Part shown: positions 1 through 12,071 of the stretch, piece by piece
How positions within the stretch are numbered: position 1 is the stretch's first letter
Layout: each line of letters opens with the position of its first letter
NCBI RefSeq assembly: GCF_050003625.1
Contig: NC_134397.1
Coordinates: 272,608,070-272,672,069 of the forward strand
Source of the DNA: Haematobia irritans
Taxonomy: Eukaryota > Arthropoda > Insecta > Diptera > Muscidae
DNA: 64,000 nt
Direction: 5' to 3'
Translations under genes and position numbers: made by a program
Notes under the pieces: generated by a model
What the model saw: only the letters and a program-made list of their open reading frames with translations
Told to the model about the DNA's origin: nothing
Databases searched by the model: none

Positions 1-150
1 TCCATTCTAACTGCATCGACAGCGACAATTTGTACCAAATTTCAAGCCGATAGCTAGGTCGACTCAGAATTTTACGAATATATGTAACATATATATATTT
101 TATGGAGTCTAAGATCAATATTTTGATGCGCTACACATGGAATGGCCAAC
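1..150 (-). repeat. Degenerate DTR-A head fragment
   Basis: This is a decayed piece of the head of the DTR-A family, described at 2316-4691, in reverse orientation. It keeps the 'accaaatttcaagccgatagct' region, the GTCGACTCAGAA block and the TA-rich run that precedes the 'tttatgg..tc' motif. No coding potential is visible. Confidence 0.6.
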
Positions 151-2315
151 GTAGTACATCACACCTCTAATGATGGTGGTCATAAAAACAGAGAATAGCA
201 GTAATTCAGTCTGACCTTATGGAGAAATAGTACTACTAAGCTATACTAATTTTAACCACCCTAATGTATTGATGCATGACCTAAAGAAATGATTTGCAGA
301 GCAACATAACGATTGATGTAATGACAGAAGTAATGTGATGGGGTTGGTGTTGGTGTTACATTTCATGTTTACATTGATTGAATAATTTTGCGTGTTATAT
401 TGTTGCTGACACTCTACGCAGTCTTTTACGCACATGCACACGCACTTACAGCGATATTCATTCATATATCTCATCAATGTGCATGCACATACCCAAATAA
501 ATATCCTTTCACTACTACATTCAGTGCCAAGTGTAGCAACCCACAGTTTATGTGATTGGTCTATGTGTACGTGTAAATGTGAACGCACGCGTGTGTATGT
601 GTGTGTGATTGTTAAACATAACATTATCCAGTTCATGTGGTGTAATTGACATTCTGATGTGGTGAGTGAGAGAGAGAGAGAGAGAGAATGAGAGAAGAGA
701 TCAAGTGTATGGTATGTGTGCCTGTATTACAAGAGTGTTGGGTTCAATTGACGCTTTACGCTGTATGACACAGCTCGATTTGTTGTTCAGCCATTGAATG
801 GTTTAAGCATTACGGCATGTTCGGTAGTCATCACACGTACATTGGCGGCCTGTCTACACACTAACACTAGAACACATATTCACACACTCACTCATATATG
901 ATAACACTTCTACTTGCAGGTTAATCGAAAACTTTGTCACTGTTGCCCCCAAATACACTACAATTGCAATCAAAACATACACACACACTCACACATACAA
1001 ACTACTATTCCACACTGTATGGCTCACCCTTTCATGACTACCGCAACCACTCACGTACTTTACACTTTTGCTCTCACAAATTTAAATATCACACATCGTC
1101 TCTATCTGTGTGTAAGTGTGGTAATGGATGGAAGCATAGAGGGGTATTTGATATTTGTTGCCAATTTTCTTGTTGCTGTTGATATTTTATTCACATTCGT
1201 TCACACATTTGCTTACACACGCACACATATATTTATATATGTGTTAACCATTGCAAACATAGTGGTTATTTGGTTGCGAGACATACATGCTCATACACAC
1301 ATAGACAAATACATGCACATATCCGTTTCCTACGACAATTCCTGTATACGTAACATTTTTATTGCAAAATTGGCAACATTTGCGGTTTTTTTGGAGGCAG
1401 AACATAGAAGAGCACAAAATTTCAACTTCATTTTACCCAAATATCAAGTTAGACTTTGCACTAAGTAAGTGAGTGAGTGAGCTGAGCGGGAGGACCAAAT
1501 GAGTGCGTATTATTACATGTTGCTTTAATACCTCGTTCCCCCCGATAAAAAGGTATTAACCTAGTCCATATTTACATTAACCACATTCTCAGCCTTTATT
1601 TTCGCTACGATTATAAACGCCTGTATATGTGGGCTATTGCAATACGAAAGTATGTCAACTATTTCCGGTTATTTGTGATTATTATAGGAATTTTCTCAAC
1701 CGGACTGACAAAGCGTTGAATTAAAGTTCATGCGTGTCCGGCATAGTAATTGCAGGTCAAGTACATTTAATTTGAAAGGAAAAAACAAGTGTCGTGAGTT
1801 AAATCGAATTAGAAGGTAAATGAAGTTGTTGAGAAATCCTCTTGTACATGGTATTTTTCCAGATACTTTTGTTATGACACGCATGATGGATGCATGTTGA
1901 TTGTAAACTATTTTTCGATTGGTTGGTATTTTGTGAGCAATGTTTGTATTTGTTTTTCTTGGAGTTTGATGAATGGTTTGCAATACGTAGAGGTATGCAA
2001 ATTGGTTACACATAAACGAGAATTAGCCTCAAGATTGGTGCTGTTTAGGTAACATTTAAATGCAAAATAGAAGGGATAAATTGGAACGCTTGGGAGCAAT
2101 TACACCACTAAACATACGAATGATGACTGCTAAGGCTTATTTAATATTAACGCTCTAACATAAATGTGAAATCTTTTCGAATTATGACTTTTTCAGTATC
2201 TCAAGATTGAATACAACATACACAAAGACATAGCAAGATATGTCTTTAACAAGGGATGCCGAGGTAGGATCTCAGAACCGTAATATAAAAATTTTAATAA
2301 ACATGACTCAATTAT
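151..2315. other. Intronic or intergenic DNA without recognisable genes
   Basis: The stretch is unique-looking and AT-rich, with scattered CA/TG dinucleotide runs around 430-620 and 970-1320. The open frames here are made of these runs (His/Thr/Cys/Val-rich peptides) and show no domain. It lies downstream of the last visible Sidekick-like exon and is probably the next intron, but no further exon was recognised. Confidence 0.5.
662..690. repeat. (GA)n microsatellite
   Basis: An almost pure GA dinucleotide run of about 29 bases, fading into 'gaatgagagaag' on the right. Confidence 0.9.
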
Positions 2316-2466
2316 TATACCCTTCACCATAGGATGGGGGGTATATTAACTTTGTCATTCCGTTTGTAACACATCGCAATATTGCTCTAAGACCCCATAA
2401 AGTATATATATTCTGGGTCGTGGTGAAATTCTGAGTCGATCTGAGCATGTCCGTCCGTCTGTTGAA

Positions 2467-2999
2467 CAGAGATGGTCTGTATCAAACTTTTTTAGGTTTG
2501 CGACTGTCGCAAAGTTGTAAACGTCACATACGCGTCGTAAATGTAGAAAAAGTAACAAAAGTCGCAAACTGAAAATACTTTAGTCGCGTCAGCTAGGCAG
2601 CGAATTCGATGATATCCAAGACGATGGTATTTGCGAAGAAGTTTCAATTCTTAGGAATGTTCACAATTTTCGGTTTTTGTCCCTACATTTTCCCTATTGC
2701 CTTTGGCACGAGTACAGGGTAACCGTGGATTTTCTCGTCCTTTCTTAGCTTTAAGTTCAGTCTCCTGTTCAATATAACCCCCAAGGTATTTTGCACACTC
2801 ACCAACGGGAATTTCGATACCACCTAAGAAAATAGGCTTGACCATGGGAAAACCTTCACAAATTTCTGCAGAAACTCACAGCGAATGCTGTCAAACTAAA
2901 TTTGGTTTTCTACAGTAGGTTTACGACTTTTGCGACATACGTATTATACCGTCGCAAATGTATGTCGCAAAAGTCACAGTTTGTGACAGGCCAACCCTG
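2467..2999. mobile_element. Non-autonomous hAT element with an 8-bp TSD, inside DTR-A1
   Basis: A 533-bp insertion is flanked by a perfect 8-bp duplication, CTGTTGAA (2459-2466 and 3000-3007). The ends are imperfect inverted repeats, CAGAGATGGTCTGT on the left and CAGGGTTGGCCTGT (reverse complement) on the right. Subterminal TTTGCGAC/GTCGCAAA motifs recur in both orientations. TSD length and CAG-type ends are diagnostic of hAT. There is no hAT transposase, but the centre carries a piece of a LINE reverse transcriptase. Confidence 0.85.
2640..2845 (-). pseudogene. LINE reverse-transcriptase fragment captured inside a hAT element
   Basis: The minus strand reads FLGGIEIPVGECAKYLGGYI, the same segment as the non-LTR reverse transcriptase at 54486-54955 (SLGGIQILFGECEKYLGVIL). 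This is the conserved block after the YVDD active site. After that point the frame is altered and loses similarity. Only about 30 residues are convincing, so this is a dead cargo fragment. I infer capture by the hAT because the fragment lies strictly within that element's inverted repeats. Confidence 0.65.
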
Positions 3000-3119
3000 C
3001 TGTTGAAATCACGCTAACTTCCGAACGAAACAAGCTATCGACTTGAAACTTGGCACAAGAAGTTGTTATTGATGTAGGTCGGACGGTATTGCAAATGGGC
3101 CATATCGGTCCACTTTTAC

Positions 3120-4200
3120 GTATAGCCCCCATATAAACGGACCCCCAAATTTGGCTTTCGAGGCCTCTAAGAGAAGCAAATTTCATCCGATCCGGCTGAA
3201 ATTTGGTACATGGTGTGAGTATATGGTCTCTGACAACCATGCAAAAACTGGTCCACATCGGTCCATAATTATATATAGCCCCCATATAAACCGATCCCCC
3301 AATTTGGCTTGTGGAGACTCTAAGAGAAGCAAATTTCATCCGATCCGGCTGAAATTTGGTACATGGTGTTAGTATATGGTCTCTAACAACCATGCAAAAA
3401 TTGGTCCACATCGGTCCATAATTATATATAGCCCCCATATAAACCGATCCCCCGATTTGGCTTGTGGAGACTCTAAGAGAAGCAAATTTCATCCGATCCG
3501 GCTGAAATTTGGTACATGGTGTTAGTATATGGTCTCTAACAACCATGCAAAAATTGGTCCATATCGGTCCATAATTATATATAATCCCCATATAAACCGA
3601 TCCCCCGATTTGGCTTGTGGAGCCTCTAAGAGAAGCAAATCTCATCCGATCTAGCTGAAATTTGCACAAATTGGCCTACATCGGTCTATAATTATATATA
3701 GCCCCCATATAAACCGATCCCCCGATTTGGTGGAGACTCTAAGAGAAGCAAATTTCATCCGATCCGGCTAAAATTTGGTACATGGTGTTAGTATATGGTC
3801 TCTAACAACCACGCAAAAATTGGTCCCCTTCGGTCCATAATTATATATAGCCCCCATATAAACCGATCACCAGATTTGACCTCCGGAGCCTCTTGGAAGA
3901 CCAAAATTCATCTGATTCAGTTCAAATTTGGTACATGGTGTTAGTATATGGTCTCAAATACCCATGCAAAAATTGGTCGAAATCGGTCAATAATTATATA
4001 TAGCCCCCATATAAACCGATCCCCAGATTTGACCTCCGGAGCCCCTTGGAAGAGCAAAATTCATCCGATTCGGTTGAAATTTGGTACGTGATGTTAGTAT
4101 ATGGTATCCAACAACCATGCAGGAATTGGTTCATATCAGTCCATAATTATATATAGCCCCCATATAAACCGATCCCCAGATTTGATCTCCGGTGCCTTTT
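3120..4200. repeat. 153-bp tandem array of DTR-A1
   Basis: The CCCCCATATAAACC motif starts at 3126, 3279, 3432, 3585, 3702, 3851, 4004 and 4157. Spacing is 153 except for a 117-bp deleted unit and a 149-bp unit. Because 153 is 51 codons, a 51-residue peptide repeat is open on the minus strand (2974-3669, motif MGAIYNYGPMWTNFCMVVRD). It ends in the flanking head and shows no protein family, so I treat it as a by-product of the period. Confidence 0.9.
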
Positions 4201-4691
4201 GCCGAGATTTGGTTTTGGAGCCTCTTGGACGAGCAAATTTCATCCGAGTGAGTTGAAATTTGGTACATTGTGCTAGTATTATATGGCCGTTAACAATCAT
4301 GCCTAACTAGGTCCATATCGGTCTATAGTTATATATAGCCCTCAGATAAATCGATCCCCAATCACACTAAAATTGGTCCATATCAAGTGCATAATTCTAT
4401 ATAGCTCCCATATAAGCGACCCCCGTATTTCAATTTTGGCTCTCTACGTACCGTGCAAGAAGTCCATATCGATTCGTAATTATTTGTAACTTAACTATAC
4501 ATAACTTTTTTGTGTAATATATACCACGTATGGACTAACTCACAATTTAGTAACGATGTTAAGAAGTTTTAAGATACCACAACCCAAGTAATTCGATTGT
4601 GAATGACAGTCTTTCGTAGAAGTTCCTACGCAATCCATGGTGGAGGGTACATAAGATTCGGCCTGGCCGAACTTACGGCCGTATATACTTG

Positions 4692-5019
4692 TTTTATGAT
4701 CTAAAAAGTAGGTTGAAGGAAATACACGTATATGGCAATGATTTGGCGCCAAAAGGTTCGTTTCTTTACTTCAAGTTTTGTTTTTATATGAAGGAGGAAT
4801 TTCGTACATGGTGGTTAAAAATGTTCGTTATTTTAACAACGCATTATGAAAATCGTAGAAAAGGGGAAAAATGTAGTTGTATTTTTTTTGAAATGTTTAA
4901 CATTACATGAGCGAAAATTCCGCAAAACTGAGGTCAGATTACAATTAAAGCTTAACTTGCCTATAAAGAATAAAAACATTTATAACTAGAAGGTGTGTTT
5001 CAATATATTAATTTTAATG
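4692..5019. other. Spacer with a MITE-M remnant
   Basis: About 4720-4910 resembles the middle of MITE-M (motifs GGCGCCAA, TTCTTTACTT and TTTTAACAACGC, as in 49560-49670). The ends are missing. Nothing else was recognised. Confidence 0.45.
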
Positions 5020-5415
5020 TACACTGAAAACAGTATTTAAGGATTACGCAACCTTAATTTTAGGATGTGCAATTTACAAAATATTAAGGACAAATTTCTT
5101 TAAAATAACGAAATTTTAATTAAAGTTTTATTTTGAATTTGAAAACATTTGTTACTTTCCGTTAAAATTTGGATTTTCAAGCTGGCATTTGTTTGTACGT
5201 GAATAGCGTTATTAATACACCGAGAAAAAAAAATAAAATTCGATAAATGAGATCTGCAGCCTATTTTTAATTTTATTGATCCTAGATTTAAAGACATATA
5301 GATCGTTAAAAAATTTCTTTATTTTAAAGAAGCCGCATCTTTGGCTCGGAATCAATACAAAATCCTTAAGGGAAGGTAAAAATGTTTGTATCCAAGTAAA
5401 CTTTATTTAAGTGTA
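5020..5415. mobile_element. MITE-K copy
   Basis: Starts TACACTGAAAACAG and ends near 'tttaagtgta'. The interior (TTTACAAAATATTAAGGAC, GCCGCATCTTTGGCTCGGAAT, GGATCC/GTATCCAAGTAA) is shared with copies at 29712-30238, 30297-30590 and 49825-50460. It is AT-rich with no coding capacity. Confidence 0.6.
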
Positions 5416-7029
5416 GTTTTTTAATTGAAACATGATTTCTACTAATTTCGTCGAGTTTGAGTTTGGAATTTTAAATTGCGTTTAACATGTTGATAAAGGA
5501 CCATGACAAAAAATTAAAAAAAATTAAAATAAATCTTTCAGTATTCAGTACGCAAAACCTAAATTTAAATTTCCTAAAGGTATCACCAATGGAATTCTTG
5601 GCTTTTTTGGCTTAGAATCAATAGGAAGACCCTTGAGATTGGATAAGCTTTATTCCGTTGCGTGAATGTTATAGTTCCAAATATATGTCAAAAGAGTTTC
5701 ATGCAAATTGAAATTAATCTACCTAAATGAATAATTCACGTTGCCATCCAACCAAGTAAATAAAACGAAAACAACCAAAACTTTAAAAAAGGCAATTTTA
5801 AAGACCCACGTTGAGCTTTAACTAGCCTTTGGCTAAGATATCTTTGAGTAAAATTAAAATGGATTTTTTTTCTCTTGATGAAGTTGTTTTTGTTTTTATA
5901 CTGCAGTTGTTGCCTACCAACCACAACAATGTTGCAATATACAAAAGATATTAAAACTGGAAGTAAATATGTTCACCATGTTGCTGAGGTGCCGATAATA
6001 AAGAGTGAATGTATGAGTGAAAAGTCCTTTTAAACTTTTCCTCTGTATGTTGCTCCGGTGTTTTTTTTTTTTTTAATAACGTACGTCGTATACACCTCAC
6101 ATACCCCGCTACCATAAAAACTCCCATTGTTACTCGTATACCGGTGCTTATTGTTGTTGTGTCATTGGGGTATTTTTAACGTTAATGAAGGAACAAATAT
6201 ATCCTGTACTCAACTTTAATGCTACACACACACACCTACACTCATACATCTACACTGCTAGTTTCTTATTGTATAACAAGAAGAGGCAGCAAGAGTTAAG
6301 CAAAATTGTTGTGCGGTTTCAGAAGAGAAATATAACAAAAAAAAACCGACTCGCCTTATATTCAGGATGAAAACACATTTTACAACGCCCTTCACTTAAA
6401 ACTCCCCCAAAAAACGACAAAGTTGTCATTGTAAGAATCTCTGGCATATAAGGATTTTCATTGTAGGACCAAGCAACCTGTAAGTGGATATAATTAAAAT
6501 GGTAGAATGGAAAATATGCTTGAGAGAGGATGTATATGGCTGGTCGTCAGACAACAGCTGAGATGGATGACCATTTTGTTGCGTTATAGGTTACACTTGA
6601 TTGGCCTGACTACGTCAATGCTAATATAAAACTTAAAAGCTTTTGCTTTCCCGAAACTGCATGGATGGTGGCACACAGTGTCTGGAGTTAGATTTAAATA
6701 TCCAAAAAAAGGGAGAAACTTTAGAAGGAGATGTTTTGTACGTCAGTATGCTAGAGCTTGAGAATTGTAAAGTGAAATTATTTTCTTGTTTAAAATTTGG
6801 AAAAATCGATATTTGACCATTACACTAGAAAACTCGAAAAAATCGACTTCCGTAGCAAATTTGGGTTTTTGAATGACTTTGGATACATAATAATTTTCTA
6901 ATAGATTGCAATATCTAATAGATACAAATAGATTAGTCGATTAGTGGATCCGATTCTAATTTCAAAAACGCCAAACGTCAATTATTCCAATTTTCATTTT
7001 CGAAAGAGTAAGAAAACAAAAACATAAAT
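5416..7029. other. Intronic DNA, nothing recognised
   Basis: AT-rich sequence with a poly-T run near 6060 and a short CA-rich patch near 6225. The open frames are short and low-complexity. I see no element ends, exon-like homology or RNA gene. Confidence 0.5.
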
Positions 7030-7596
7030 TTCTAAGAGTTCAACTAGTACGAAAATCTTGGTGCCCCGATGAAAAAAAAAAAAATCGCCAAAATAACAAA
7101 TGAAATAAATTGCCAAAATTGGGAAATTATTTCATTATGAAAAAAAAAATCCATAAAACCCTGATGAAAAATATGGTGGTATAAAAATGCGTCCCACGAA
7201 AATAAGCCCCAAAACCCAAATCCAACAGGGCCCCAAAAATGCGACGACGAAGTCTATGAAAATGACTCCCAATATTGCAATTCATGTTTGAAAATCGACC
7301 CTAAAGAACAATAAGGGCTCATTTTCAATTTTGATTTAAACGACCGTGTAGAAATGAACCCCAACTGTTGGTTCGCATTGGCTTACTCGGGCGATGGCAG
7401 ACTATTTTTATCACCTTGGAATTGTGATAGCCCACTTTGGACTCCATCTATAGGGAAAAGTATACACACTGGCCGAAGGCCAACCACTTATATCACTTTG
7501 AAACGGCGTGTTAGCCCACGTTGCAATAGCAGAGTCAATTTTGACTATGGACATAGGACAAAGCCTTGAACACCGGCTAAGAACCATCTGCTCTGC

Positions 7597-7735
7597 GGTG
7601 GATTATCCTCTCAGTGACACTTTCGTTTTAAAGCTTCTCTAAGTTGTTTCACTGCAATATGAAACGCCGTTCGAACTCGGCTAGAAAAGTGATCAGAGAG
7701 AAGTTCACCACTGTGGTATCACAATGAACTGAATA
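7597..7735 (+). repeat. SINE-D relic lacking the tRNA head
   Basis: Matches the body of the tRNA-derived SINE at 18471-18822 from GCGGTGGATTATCC through AAAGCTTCTCTAAGTTGTTTC to TGGTATCACAATGAACTG. The tRNA-like head and the CCTAA tail are missing. Confidence 0.7.
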
Positions 7736-7737
7736 AC

Positions 7738-7865
7738 CCAGCACAAAAAAACCGTCGCCAAAAATGGAGTGAGAATGTTCTTTTTGGATCCAGAAGTGGT
7801 GCAAAATTGGTTCAGAATCGATTAGTTTAACATGGGCTTATCATAGCACGGATGTCCAGCACGAA
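7738..7865. mobile_element. MITE-C fragment
   Basis: One end only: CCCAGCACAAAAAAACCGTCGCC, then GAATGTTCTTTTTGGATCC and AACATGGGCTTATCATAG, as in the intact copies at 40733-41258 and 60867-61440. It directly follows the SINE-D relic. Confidence 0.65.
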
Positions 7866-8375
7866 GGATATCCATCCTATGAATACGAAGAACAATCCAA
7901 AAATCGAAAATTGGGGCTCATTTTAAATTGACAAATTTTGTGTTGTTGTAGTCCATATAATTTTTTTGGGTCGTACTTCATTTAGATTTTTAGGCTCATT
8001 TTCATGGGGCCCATATTCATAGTACCAAGCTTAGTGCCATGAAATAAACCCCCATGTAATAAATTCCTACAATCACAAACGAAATAAGTTTCCAAAATTA
8101 GGGAGTTATGTCATTATGAAATAAATCCTTTAATCGTTTTGAGAAGTTATTCCCCAAACAACGAAACAAATCCCAAAATACCTAAATGAAAAGTGTACCC
8201 ACATTTTGGGGACTTATTTCTTTAAAATAATCAAACAAGAACGACAAAGAAATACATGTATTTGAATTTCATATTTTTTATATATATGGTGAGCGCCAGT
8301 TAATAAATAATTTAACTTAATTTTTAAATTATTAATTTTAGTTCATTGCCCCCCTCCCCCCCCAACCATTGGTCC

Positions 8376-8645
8376 AAAGCATACATAGGAAAAAATTGGA
8401 AGAAATTTCTTCAAATTAAAGTCTTAATTGAGTTTTAAAAAATATTCAATTAAAGATTAATTGAAACAAAAATCAATCACAAAAATTAATAGTAGCAATT
8501 ATTTTTTTTAATTTGATCTATTAATTTTTTAATTGATTTTCAATTAACTTTTTAATTGATACTACAATTTCTGTGATTGAAGACATTTCAATTAAAAATT
8601 ATTTAGATAAATTTATTTTTTGATTGAAGAAATTTTTTTTTGTGT
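8376..8645. mobile_element. MITE-N: AT-rich palindromic element
   Basis: Dense TTAATTGA/TCAATTAA inverted motifs. The right end is 'ttgattgaagaaatttttttttgtgta'-like, and the left end has the complementary 'aagaaatttcttcaa'. A second copy is at 62931-63117. No coding capacity. Outer limits are approximate. Confidence 0.5.
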
Positions 8646-9742
8646 ATTCTACCTTTTCAACACTGTGCAATATTGGTTGATTCCCTGTATATAACACCCA
8701 TAGGCTGTTAATTTATTTTTTTTCTTTTTCTTAATTTTCTCTTCAATGTTGTCGAAATGTAGATGTTATTTTGATTGTTGTGTTGTTGTAGGTGTTGGTG
8801 TTGTTAGTGCTGATGGTGCCCAGTGTTGGTGGTGAGGTGGGTGAGTGTATCGGAGAAACTCATCAACAATGTTGCAAAAATAAACTTTTAACAGAAAATG
8901 TTTTTTAACACAACCGACTGTTGTTGGCTCTGTAGCTTATTGTTATTGCTTTTTACGTCAGTTTTTTTTTACGTCTCCATTGTATCGAAGTGGGCTAAAG
9001 TTTATGTTCCATTAGGGTGTATGTGTGAGAGTGTGTGCCCCATTGCCTTTTGTCCCTTAAAAGGTTTTTTGTTTTACTTAATTTAATATTATTAAATAAA
9101 AAGTTTTGTCCGTTGGCGACAAAAGGTAATATGTCAATCTCCACACATATGCGTAAGAGCTGTTTTTTTTTGTTTTTCTCATATGAAAACCTGGCAGTTG
9201 TAATAAAAGATTTTTTTCCATAAACTTTAGATTATGATTTTCATTTATTTTTATTTTGGAACCAAGAAAGGTCTTAATTAAATTAAATAATTATGAACCC
9301 ATTTACAATGTAAACTTAATAAAATGAATGCAAACAAATAGTAAAGTGGTGAAGAAGTGTAATGTAAAGATTTTACAAGATGAGACTTTTTTTGGAGGAT
9401 ATAGAGTAGAAGGGACATTGCTAATGACACACTGAAAAACAAGCCAATTTAACATGGATTCTTGGAAATTATTATGTTTTAGTAAAAATTTGGACAATAT
9501 AAGAATATTTTCTTCGCTTTGATCATGTTTGTTTACTTATGTTAATTGGACTAAAAAGGATAAAAAAGTTCTCACCAGCATAACTCATGTAGCCAAAAAA
9601 GCAAAGTAAAATTGGCTCAGAAGCAATGAATTTTAAATGGGCTTGGGAGTCACCTTTTTAAACAGCAACACCATAGATTTCGCATTAGTTCTTTAAGTTT
9701 GATGATGTTTCAGTATTAAAAAATCTTAGCTTTTTCTACTTG
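8646..9742. other. Intronic DNA with a small MITE-C scrap
   Basis: AT- and T-rich sequence with only short low-complexity frames. At 9590-9650 'gccaaaaaagcaaag..' followed by GCAATGAATTTTAAATGGGC resembles one end of MITE-C. Confidence 0.45.
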
Positions 9743-10005
9743 TACACTCAAAAAATAGTGAACCCACCAGAAAGCAATATTTTGATTAATGTTAGAAAAA
9801 AGGTTAATTTTAAAAATATCTTAAGTAATCTATATTACAAACGCACATGTCGCGCCGATTACACAAATATAAGTAAATATTTTCCACAAATTTAAACTAA
9901 TTTATTAGACGTAATTATTTTCTTCTTCCTGTTAAAGAAAATTTCTTAGTTTGAAGCAAAAAATTGGAGTTCAAAATTGCTTCAGTGCCATACGAAGTTC
10001 AAGAT
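9743..10005. mobile_element. MITE-O copy, right end lost
   Basis: Left end TACACTCAAAAAATAGTG. The interior motif 'catgtcgcgccgattacacaa' plus TAAGTAAATATTTT is shared with 13765-15749. The segment CAGTGCCATACGAAGTTCA near the right resembles the subterminal part of the other copy, after which similarity stops. Confidence 0.45.
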
Positions 10006-10324
10006 GGGCCTATTATTGGAATTTTGTAAATCTTTGTGCTTCATAAGTTTGTCCCTTTTTTTATTTAACTCAACTATCGTGATTAAAGTCAAGGAAAATA
10101 GTTCAGAATTTTCTGAGACGATGACGGATGCCTACTTTGAGGGACTCAAGGGAGAATGTAAATTCGATAAGTGCCATCTGTATTCCAATTTTAATTTTGT
10201 AGAGCGTAAAAATAACCCAGAAGTTTTCATTTTTTTTTTATTTTATAGAAGCGGATTTTTGGCTCAATAACAAAATTCTTAAGTGAAGGACAACGTTTTT
10301 GAATACAAGCCCTTCTATTTTACG

Positions 10325-11346
10325 GGATTGCAATCTGCCAACTAACAGCTCTATAGAAAAACTGGACATTGCTGAGGTTATACGTACACAGAAAGTTTTG
10401 ACATACCAAAATATTCATCTCGCCCAAAAAAAAAAATGGAATTAAATTGTGAACATTTCCTGCGATTATTTTTTCCAAATTTCATTGTGGAGTAACCTAA
10501 CAACAGTACACCGATGAACCTAATACAATGTTTGGCAATGAAGGTCCTTCAAGGACCAGTGTTTTACGGTGGTATGGTGTATTCAACTAAGGTCGTACTT
10601 CAAGGCGAATTTCGTGAAGTAAAAGTCGTGAAAAATCTGTTTTTTGTTCCGGAAACCATATTATTACAAGATCGTCATGCGACCTATCGTGAGATTGAGA
10701 CAACGCTATGAGCCCGAAAGTAAACAGCTATCGACCAACAAATACACGAAGCATTTCCAAGCAAATAATCGTCTGTTTTTACGGAAAAAATGGACATGCC
10801 GCCATCAATGGTAAGAGAACAATGCAGAGGAGTCAATTCTGAATGGCATACAACCATTTGTTTGCTAAGTCGACAAATAATTAGGGATACCAACCGTCGA
10901 AGGCTAAGACGACCTCTCATACACCGGCTCAAGCAACTGCCTTTTTGAGCACTGAAAACATCGATCTGATGGGTCATCCTCCATATAGTCCTGACTTGTT
11001 TTTCTAGTAGTAGTGCTATTGTATTGTAATTGTAACTGTCTTAGGGTCTGATCGACTATCTTTCGTTCAGGCAGAAAATAAAAATTAGAATTAAAAACTT
11101 GGCATCGAATGACATCTTTTAATTCCCGTTTTCGTCACCTGAAGAAGCTGTTGATGCGTTCAAAATGCATGTTTTGGAGATACCTTAATCAAAGTGGCAA
11201 AAGTGCTTCAACAATTGGTTCAAATGCATTCACAAGTGTATAGATCTGAATGGGGGAATATTTTGAAAAACAATAAAGCTATTTTCGTTGATTAATATTT
11301 GTTTTTATTCTCTAATCCTGAAATATAAAAAGCAGCCCTCGCACAA
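10325..11346 (+). pseudogene. Dead mariner transposase relic (MAR-P1)
   Basis: Pieces of a mariner-family (DD34D) transposase survive in several frames, in the expected order. They are FREV-K..VPETILLQDRHATYREIETTL (about 10605-10708), EPESKQ (10709 on), NSEWHTT-like text, GHPPYSPDL near 10970-10995, and SPEEAVDAFKMHVLEIP with KCIDLNG near the end. Stops, frameshifts and deletions separate them, including loss of the first and second catalytic aspartate regions. Two sister relics lie at 41264-42390 and 57020-58640. No terminal inverted repeats or TA duplication could be fixed. A mellifera/cecropia-like subfamily is likely but not proven. Confidence 0.75.
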
Positions 11347-12071
11347 ATGCAATCTGTAACCTAAGGATAAAATTGCCTACCCATATTTCATTGTAGGCTT
11401 AAATGAAAAGAGAATTTTAAATAACTTTGGATATTTTCGATTTGGGTTACATTACACAATTTGTTGTCCTCTTATTTGAACAATCCCTCCTAGAAATTTG
11501 GAGCAAACGAATCATGCATGAATTACTACCAACCTTTTAATACCCCCGTATGGTATGCCTATCACATATGCAAAATATATAAGTTGTATTCTCCCCTTAC
11601 CTCTCTCTCTCTCTCTCTCTCTCCTTCTCTTTCTCATGGCTCTCAAAATTCGGTTGTGCATACTCTAGTTTGTTATCTCATGATATGCATACATTCACCT
11701 GTGCCCTTGGCATTGCTATCTTTAACAGACATTTTCAAAAGTATCTTTTACCTTTCACATGTGGTTATGGTGTTAGTGGAGGAGGGTGGTGATTCAGGAG
11801 ATAACAAAACTTTCTTCTGTTTCCATTTAATTTTCAGTTTTTAGAGAGAAATAGAGGGAGATGTGTGGGGAAAGTTTTGTGGAACTTCATTAGAATTCTT
11901 TTTCTCAAAGTTAATACTTCGAACGGCTTTCATTTGAACTTTCGCAGCTTGGTATGAAATTTGTCCCATTTGTTTTTTCTTTGTTGGACACATGTTTGTG
12001 TATTTGCAAATAATTGGTATAAGCTTCAATAATAATTTTTAAATGTTATTGACTGACTGGTCGATACTTAC
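11347..12071. other. Intron downstream of the Sidekick-like exon
   Basis: Mostly unique sequence on the 3' side of the minus-strand exon. The donor complement ACTTAC sits at 12066-12071. A (CT)n run lies at 11600-11626. No further exon was recognised. Confidence 0.6.
11600..11626. repeat. (CT)n microsatellite
   Basis: A pure CT dinucleotide run of roughly 25 bases. Confidence 0.9.

Larger units (their letters stand above)
2316..4691 (+). mobile_element. DTR-A1: DINE/mini-me-like element with a 153-bp array
   Basis: This is the most complete DTR-A copy. The head reads TATACCCTTCACCATAGG, then a TA-rich run (AAGTATATATATTCTGG), a core with GAGTCGATCTGAGCATG, and GTCC/GTCT repeats. That order matches the mini-me/DINE class of fly elements. 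Next comes a tandem array with the motif CCCCCATATAAACCGATC, then a tail with TTCGGCCTGGCCGAA (hairpin), TACGGCCGTA (palindrome) and TATATACTTGTTT. ATACCCT-CCACCAT at the head and ATGGTGGAGGGTA at the tail are inverted. There is no transposase, so it would be non-autonomous. A hAT insertion interrupts the head. Helitron affiliation is inferred from resemblance; the tail ends CTTG rather than a clean CTRR. Confidence 0.75.
7030..8260. repeat. Unclassified region rich in GAAATAA/CCCCAAAA motifs, with two insertions
   Basis: Two flanking blocks (about 7030-7330 and 7900-8250) contain many short variants of GAAATAAGTCCCCAAAAT in both orientations, for example 'gaaaataagccccaaaac' and 'tttggggacttatttc'. 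The middle (7340-7590) is unfamiliar. A SINE relic and a MITE-C relic lie to its right. It looks like one old repeat whose class I cannot name. Confidence 0.35.

Noticed and set aside
241..1468. His/Thr/Cys-rich open frames
   Set aside because: Produced by CA/TG dinucleotide runs, open in several frames at once.
2974..3669. Long open frame with a 51-residue repeat (MGAIYNYGPMWTNFCMVVRD...)
   Set aside because: It follows from the 153-bp (3 x 51) period of the array, continues into non-coding head sequence and has no domain. Similar frames appear in every DTR copy.
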